A stretch of DNA of 53,075 nt from contig CANIIC010000006.1 of NCBI GenBank assembly GCA_947467395.1, positions 1 through 53,075 of the forward strand, in the 5' to 3' direction. Both the position numbers and the translations under genes were made by a program. This stretch comes from Bryobacterales bacterium (lineage in GTDB: Bacteria > Acidobacteriota > Terriglobia > Bryobacterales > Bryobacteraceae). Below are positions 49,399-53,075 of the stretch, piece after piece (position 1 is the stretch's first letter; every line of letters begins with the position of its first letter). The notes beneath the pieces were generated by a model. The model was not told the DNA's origin. It saw only the letters and a list, made by a program, of their open reading frames with translations, and made no database searches.

Positions 49399-50979
49399 GT
49401 GAAGCGTGTCTCTCATCCCGTAGTTGCGCCCGTCGCGGCCGCCTTCGTGGTGCTGGGCACGATCCTGTTCTTCTACTGGACTGCCGCCTACCGCTTCGTC
49501 CTCAGCAACGATGAGGGCATCTTCCTGGATGGCGCCCGCCGCATCCTGAACGGACAAGCTCCGTATCGCGACTTCTTCATCCTGATGGGCCCCGGCAGCT
49601 TCTGGCTGCAAGCGCTTGCCATCAAGATCTTCGGCATGACGCTGGCCGCCTCCCGCGCCGTAACCTTGCTCGATTATGGAGTCATCGCGGGATGTGTGTT
49701 CTGGCTGGTCGCCCGTCGTTCCAGCCCTGCCCTGGGTGCCTTCACCGCAGCCGTCTGTTTGATTCTGGAAACCGCGGATCCGGTAGTGGCCCTGCCGAAT
49801 CATCGCTGGGACAGCGCCGCGCTGGCAATGCTGGCCGTCACCATCGTCGCCTCCGAAGCCTCCCCCGCGCTGCTCTTCCTCGCAGGCGCCTGCGCTGCCT
49901 TCGCCGCGTGGGTCACACCGACGGTCGGCTTGGTGGGGCTCGCACTCGGACTCTACCTGCTATGGCTGCGACGGGCCGATGGCATCCGCTTCGCCGTGGG
50001 CGGGATCGGCATCAGTGCCGTATCCACAGCGGTCCTCGCCGCCCAGGGAGCACTGCTCCCGCTCATCCAACAGATGTTGTGGACCGGCAGCAACTACAGC
50101 CGCGCGAATCGCATGCCCTACGGTAGCCGCTTCGGAGGCTACGGCCAACTATTCGCCGGTTCGGAAGGCGGTGAACTCGTTGTGCGGGCCCTGATCGTCT
50201 TCGGTCTCACCCTGCCCGCCATCCTGCCACCGGTAGTCGCCATCGTCGCGTGGCTGCGCCGCCGGGAGGCCGCAAATCTGATCGTCGTCATCGGGGCCTT
50301 CGCGCTTCTCGCCTCTGCATACCCGCGTTTCGACGTGCCCCATCTCACGTACGCCGCACCGCTGTTCTACGCGCTCCTGGCCCCGGAATTCGCACGCTTC
50401 TCCAGTAATAAAGCGCGCGTGGCCGCCTTCCTGGGCACGTGCCTGCTGACGACTCTATTCGGAGGCTACGCAGTCCTGCTTCGTTTCTCGGAAACCCCGA
50501 TCCTGTCGCAGGTCGGCAACATCCGGGCCAGCGCTGAAGATCGTGCGCTCATCACAGGTCTCCAGCAGCAGGTCCCGCGAGGCAGTACTCTCTTCGTCTA
50601 CCCGTATCTGCCAGTCGCGTACTTCCTCACCCTCACCGAGAACCCGACGCGCTACTCGTATCTACAACCCGGCATGATGAGTGACCACGACGAACAGACA
50701 GCTCTCGCTGAGTTGGAAGCCGCGCCGCCGGAACGCGTTTTATTCTTCGATCTCCCTGAAGCCCAGATCCTGCACTTTTGGCCTGGCAGCGATCAGAATC
50801 GATTGCGCATGCGTCAGATCGAGGCCTTCCTGGCACAGCACTATCGCCCGGCGTCCGAGATCAAGTACGGCAGCACTGTTTTTCGAGTCTTAGAGAGAAT
50901 GTCTACGCTGGCCGCTACGCGTTCACTTCCAGCAACACCCAGCCCGGAACCTGCGCAGCCTTCCCGCCCTGGAAGATGA
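49399..50979 (+). CDS. GT-C membrane glycosyltransferase
   Basis: 526 residues from a GTG. About ten membrane helices follow. After the first comes the catalytic-type loop FVLSNDEGIFLDGARRILNG and APYRDFFILMGPGSFWLQA, typical of GT39-like enzymes that use polyprenyl-phosphate sugars. A soluble C-terminal part of about 110 residues contains LQQQVPRGSTLFVYPYLPVA. The normal end is probably near TVFRVLERM. The last 20 or so residues (ATRSLPATPSPEPAQPSRPG) are low-complexity and overlap the end of csm5 by 65 bases, so they look like an extension created where the CRISPR operon abuts. Confidence 0.87.
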   Translation: MKRVSHPVVAPVAAAFVVLGTILFFYWTAAYRFVLSNDEGIFLDGARRILNGQAPYRDFFILMGPGSFWLQALAIKIFGMTLAASRAVTLLDYGVIAGCVFWLVARRSSPALGAFTAAVCLILETADPVVALPNHRWDSAALAMLAVTIVASEASPALLFLAGACAAFAAWVTPTVGLVGLALGLYLLWLRRADGIRFAVGGIGISAVSTAVLAAQGALLPLIQQMLWTGSNYSRANRMPYGSRFGGYGQLFAGSEGGELVVRALIVFGLTLPAILPPVVAIVAWLRRREAANLIVVIGAFALLASAYPRFDVPHLTYAAPLFYALLAPEFARFSSNKARVAAFLGTCLLTTLFGGYAVLLRFSETPILSQVGNIRASAEDRALITGLQQQVPRGSTLFVYPYLPVAYFLTLTENPTRYSYLQPGMMSDHDEQTALAELEAAPPERVLFFDLPEAQILHFWPGSDQNRLRMRQIEAFLAQHYRPASEIKYGSTVFRVLERMSTLAATRSLPATPSPEPAQPSRPGR

Positions 50980-52030
50980 TCCGGCGCGTCTTGGGGAACG
51001 GCAACCCGGTCTGCAACGCACGCTGATACAGCGCCACGCGTTTGGCCAGTGCCCGATACGACGGATCCGCCGTATTCTCCACCGCTAGTTTCGACAGCAA
51101 GCCACCGCCCCAGCCGATCGACAGCAAACATGCCTTCGGACCCGCAGCCTTCAGCTTCGCTTCCAACGCATCGATCGTCGCCGCCAGCGGAGCCAGCCCC
51201 GTCCACTGCGCATACTGCTTGTGTCTCTCGAGTTGTGCCGCGGCGTAGCGATTCGCCGACTGAAACAGCTTCACGCGGTCCTTCTCGGTCTCTTCCGACC
51301 AGCTGCCTGCAAACGATGTCCCTGGCGCCGCCATCTCGGCAAACGTCGGCGTCGCGTCGTCAATCCGGCGAGCATCCGCCGTCCCGCGCTGCGACTTCCA
51401 GCCCAACTCGTACTTACCCTCGCCGCGCGCGATCAACGTTGACGTGCGCAGCAGATACACCTTCATGCCGGTGTACGGCACGTTCGCGGAATCACCCGCC
51501 GACACGCGGCGCATCACATTCTTCCCCGCCCCGCCCAGTACGGAGTCTTCCGCCTTCGTCGCTGGATTCCGGGGAGCGCGCCGACCTTCGGCCTCTTCCG
51601 CCGCGATGCGCGTGGCCAGGTCTTTCAAACTTGCTTCACTCCAGCGATCAAACACCGCACCCGTACGCAACGCGCCTTTGATGGCAGTCGCAGGCAGATA
51701 CGCGCCCGTCGACGATGCTGCGAACGTCGGGATGAACAGCCCCGGAGCCGGAGTTTTCTCCCACGCGTTCACCACACTGGGATCTTCAAACGGAATGCGC
51801 CGGTCCGCGTAGTTCTGCGCGAACCCGCCCCACGACGCGAAATCCAACTTCTCCACGCGCTTCAACTGCTGCAAGTAACTTTCGAGGCGCGGCCCCTTGG
51901 CCAGCAGCTTGAAGATGCGCCGCTGATTCAGGACGTTGATGTGGTCCTTCCACACCATGTAATCGATCGGCGCGAGTTGGTTGCCGTCGCCCACCAGCGT
52001 CGGGGTTAGACAGGTGACGCGGTAGTTCAT
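50915..52030 (-). CDS. csm5: Type III-A CRISPR-associated RAMP protein Csm5
   Basis: 371 residues. LTPTLVGDGNQLAPIDYMVW and INVLNQRRIFKLL at the N-terminus, FIPTFAASSTGAYLPATAIKG then ALRTGAVFD (111-130), and a glycine-rich LLSIGWGGGLLSKLA near the end are the Csm5 pattern. Csm5 caps the 3' end of the crRNA-bound Csm complex and helps recruit ribonucleases that trim crRNA. Its ATG overlaps the csm4 stop by four bases (ATGA). It is the last gene of the operon in view; no csm6 follows on this side. Confidence 0.92.
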   Translation of the reverse strand: MNYRVTCLTPTLVGDGNQLAPIDYMVWKDHINVLNQRRIFKLLAKGPRLESYLQQLKRVEKLDFASWGGFAQNYADRRIPFEDPSVVNAWEKTPAPGLFIPTFAASSTGAYLPATAIKGALRTGAVFDRWSEASLKDLATRIAAEEAEGRRAPRNPATKAEDSVLGGAGKNVMRRVSAGDSANVPYTGMKVYLLRTSTLIARGEGKYELGWKSQRGTADARRIDDATPTFAEMAAPGTSFAGSWSEETEKDRVKLFQSANRYAAAQLERHKQYAQWTGLAPLAATIDALEAKLKAAGPKACLLSIGWGGGLLSKLAVENTADPSYRALAKRVALYQRALQTGLPFPKTRRIIFQGGKAAQVPGWVLLEVNA

Positions 52031-53031
52031 GCGCCCCCCTTAACCGAAATCGGAATCGTCAACGCGAAGCCGGCGCGATACACCGGATGCGCGAACCCAT
52101 CGGGCGCCACATCCGGAGCCGATCCCTTGGGAGCCGACGACGCCATCAACACCGAGCCTTCGGCCACCATTCGCGTCAGCTTCTTCGGCTCGCCCCAACC
52201 CGCCGCGCTCTCCACACGACCACCGCGCGTCGTTAGAGTGTAGTCGCCCTGTTGCCAGTCAATTCCATCGGAATCCGCCGGATGAAATAGCGACAACAAC
52301 CAGAACCCGTTCGGCTCCTTGGCCGGCTGCTTCAGCACCAACGAGGCCACCTCGCCGGAGCTGATCTCCGGCATCTCCGCACGACCCCAGCCGCGCGAGC
52401 GTTCGCCACCAAATCCCGAATCCGCCAACAACCGGAACGTAGCCGTCAGCGGAGCCGTCCACTGCTCGCGAGCCGCATCATCGGCGAACTCCGCCAGCGT
52501 CCACAATCCGCAGTCCGGCGTAAACTCTAAACAAGCCGTCGAGTGCAGCGACACCGCCGACCCTTCACGATCCATCCCCGCAGCCGACCGTACGGCCACA
52601 CGGAAGGGTCCCGCGACAGTAGGCGTGCGCTGCGGAATCAGACACTCGCTTTCGCCATCGATCGCCCACGCGCCTTCCGACAACATGCGACCCGCAGCCA
52701 AGGTTTCGACAACACTCACCGGCACAAAGCGCGCGCCCTTCCAGCGAATCTTCGATGATTCCTTCGGCGGCCACAACGTGCGCGGAGGCGTCACGTACAA
52801 CGTCTCCCCGACATATGGGAAGCACGACCCCAGCCGCACCGCAGGCGCGCTCGCGCGTGCCGTGGCATCCAGCCATGCTTCCAACTGCCCCAGCTGCGCC
52901 AGCGCGCTCGAAACCGCCGCGAACAAGGCATCGCTGTGATACACGCGACCCACGCGATCCCGCACGCCGGAGTCCGGCCCGATGCGCCACGGCCCCGTAG
53001 GCCGCAGCTTGATGAGTAGCCCTTGCGGCAT
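52027..53031 (-). CDS. csm4: Type III-A CRISPR-associated RAMP protein Csm4
   Basis: 334 residues. The N-terminal RAMP domain has LIKLRPTGPWRIGPDSGVRD and YHSDALFAAVSSAL. The second RAMP domain has the glycine-rich loop GFGGERSRGWGRAE (206-219). Csm4 binds the crRNA 5' handle and joins Cas10 at the base of the Csm complex. The ATG is two bases from the stop of the gene before it, with AGGG at the junction. Cas10 and the other subunits lie beyond the right edge. Confidence 0.92.
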   Translation of the reverse strand: MPQGLLIKLRPTGPWRIGPDSGVRDRVGRVYHSDALFAAVSSALAQLGQLEAWLDATARASAPAVRLGSCFPYVGETLYVTPPRTLWPPKESSKIRWKGARFVPVSVVETLAAGRMLSEGAWAIDGESECLIPQRTPTVAGPFRVAVRSAAGMDREGSAVSLHSTACLEFTPDCGLWTLAEFADDAAREQWTAPLTATFRLLADSGFGGERSRGWGRAEMPEISSGEVASLVLKQPAKEPNGFWLLSLFHPADSDGIDWQQGDYTLTTRGGRVESAAGWGEPKKLTRMVAEGSVLMASSAPKGSAPDVAPDGFAHPVYRAGFALTIPISVKGGA

Positions 53032-53033
53032 CC

Positions 53034-53075
53034 CTAGCTCAGTTTTTCGCCAAACGCAGAATCATTCACCAGCGC
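53034..53075 (-). CDS. 3' end of a CRISPR subunit gene, probably csm3 (partial)
   Basis: Thirteen codons and a TAG: ALVNDSAFGEKLS. The tail is too short to recognise. Gene order in type III-A operons (cas10-csm2-csm3-csm4-csm5) and the two-base gap to csm4 make csm3 the likely identity. Confidence 0.55.
   Translation of the reverse strand, partial: ALVNDSAFGEKLS

Noticed and set aside
50915-53075. CRISPR repeat array near csm5
   Set aside because: No spaced direct repeats are present between csm5 and the glycosyltransferase or anywhere else in the window; any array must lie beyond the right edge.

Overview
The window reads as a compact stretch of a high-GC genome from the phylum Acidobacteriota, most likely the Bryobacterales (Solibacter/Paludibaculum-like). 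Two proteins (CotH-like at 1103-2992 and NHL-repeat at 9712-12516) end in what I recognise as the Solibacter C-terminal domain (TIGR03437-like: NAAS start, ATGLG motif). A carboxypeptidase-regulatory/TonB-dependent (Oar-like) receptor is also typical of that group. I count about 49 protein genes and one tRNA. No gap between genes exceeds about 160 bases, and there is no insertion sequence, rRNA or CRISPR array in view.

Layout. 1-3000: Tat-exported phosphoesterase (cut by the left edge) and a secreted CotH-like protein. 3121-9401 (minus): tRNA-Val, MOSC protein, outer-membrane receptor, DUF58 protein and a short UvrC-like protein, closely packed. 9449-13569: small conserved protein, large secreted NHL protein, CDF metal exporter. 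13577-14269: VapBC/FitAB-type toxin-antitoxin pair with a clear promoter and operator. 14250-19558 (minus): UPF0182 membrane protein, TonB-type energy transducer, an alpha/beta hydrolase, an exported protein. 19609-24503 (plus): a surface-glycan cluster of glycosyltransferase, DUF3108 protein, glycosyltransferase-methyltransferase fusion and ABC-2 export permease. 24547-27276 (minus): sodA, gatA, gatC and a DUF721 (DciA-like) gene in one operon.

27412-36075: a solitary Mrr endonuclease, a B3-like metallo-hydrolase, a large secreted alpha/beta hydrolase, Mrp ATPase, fabD, three small proteins, another hydrolase and ispG. 36116-41846: SnoaL-like protein, POT peptide transporter, a coupled pair of secreted helical proteins, a TPR membrane protein and a FecR-domain protein. 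41870-48286: M20 peptidase, murJ and a TPR protein in one operon, then NUDIX plus coproheme decarboxylase (chdC), a coiled-coil zinc-ribbon protein and a ComEA-like protein. 48360-50979: ExeA/PEP-CTERM-type ATPase and a GT-C membrane glycosyltransferase. 50915-53075 (minus): the end of a type III-A CRISPR-Cas operon (csm5, csm4 and probably the tail of csm3), continuing beyond the right edge.

Two genome-wide habits stand out. Many genes have a TANNNT -10-like hexamer only 5-9 bases before the start codon, which suggests leaderless mRNAs. Convergent neighbours often share their stop codons (CTAG or CTAA), leaving no room for terminators. The most system-like novelties are the glycan cluster (export permease with an extra N-terminal domain and no ATPase nearby), the secreted helical pair at 38033-39789, and an NHL protein whose C-terminal domain is interrupted twice by the same inserted module.
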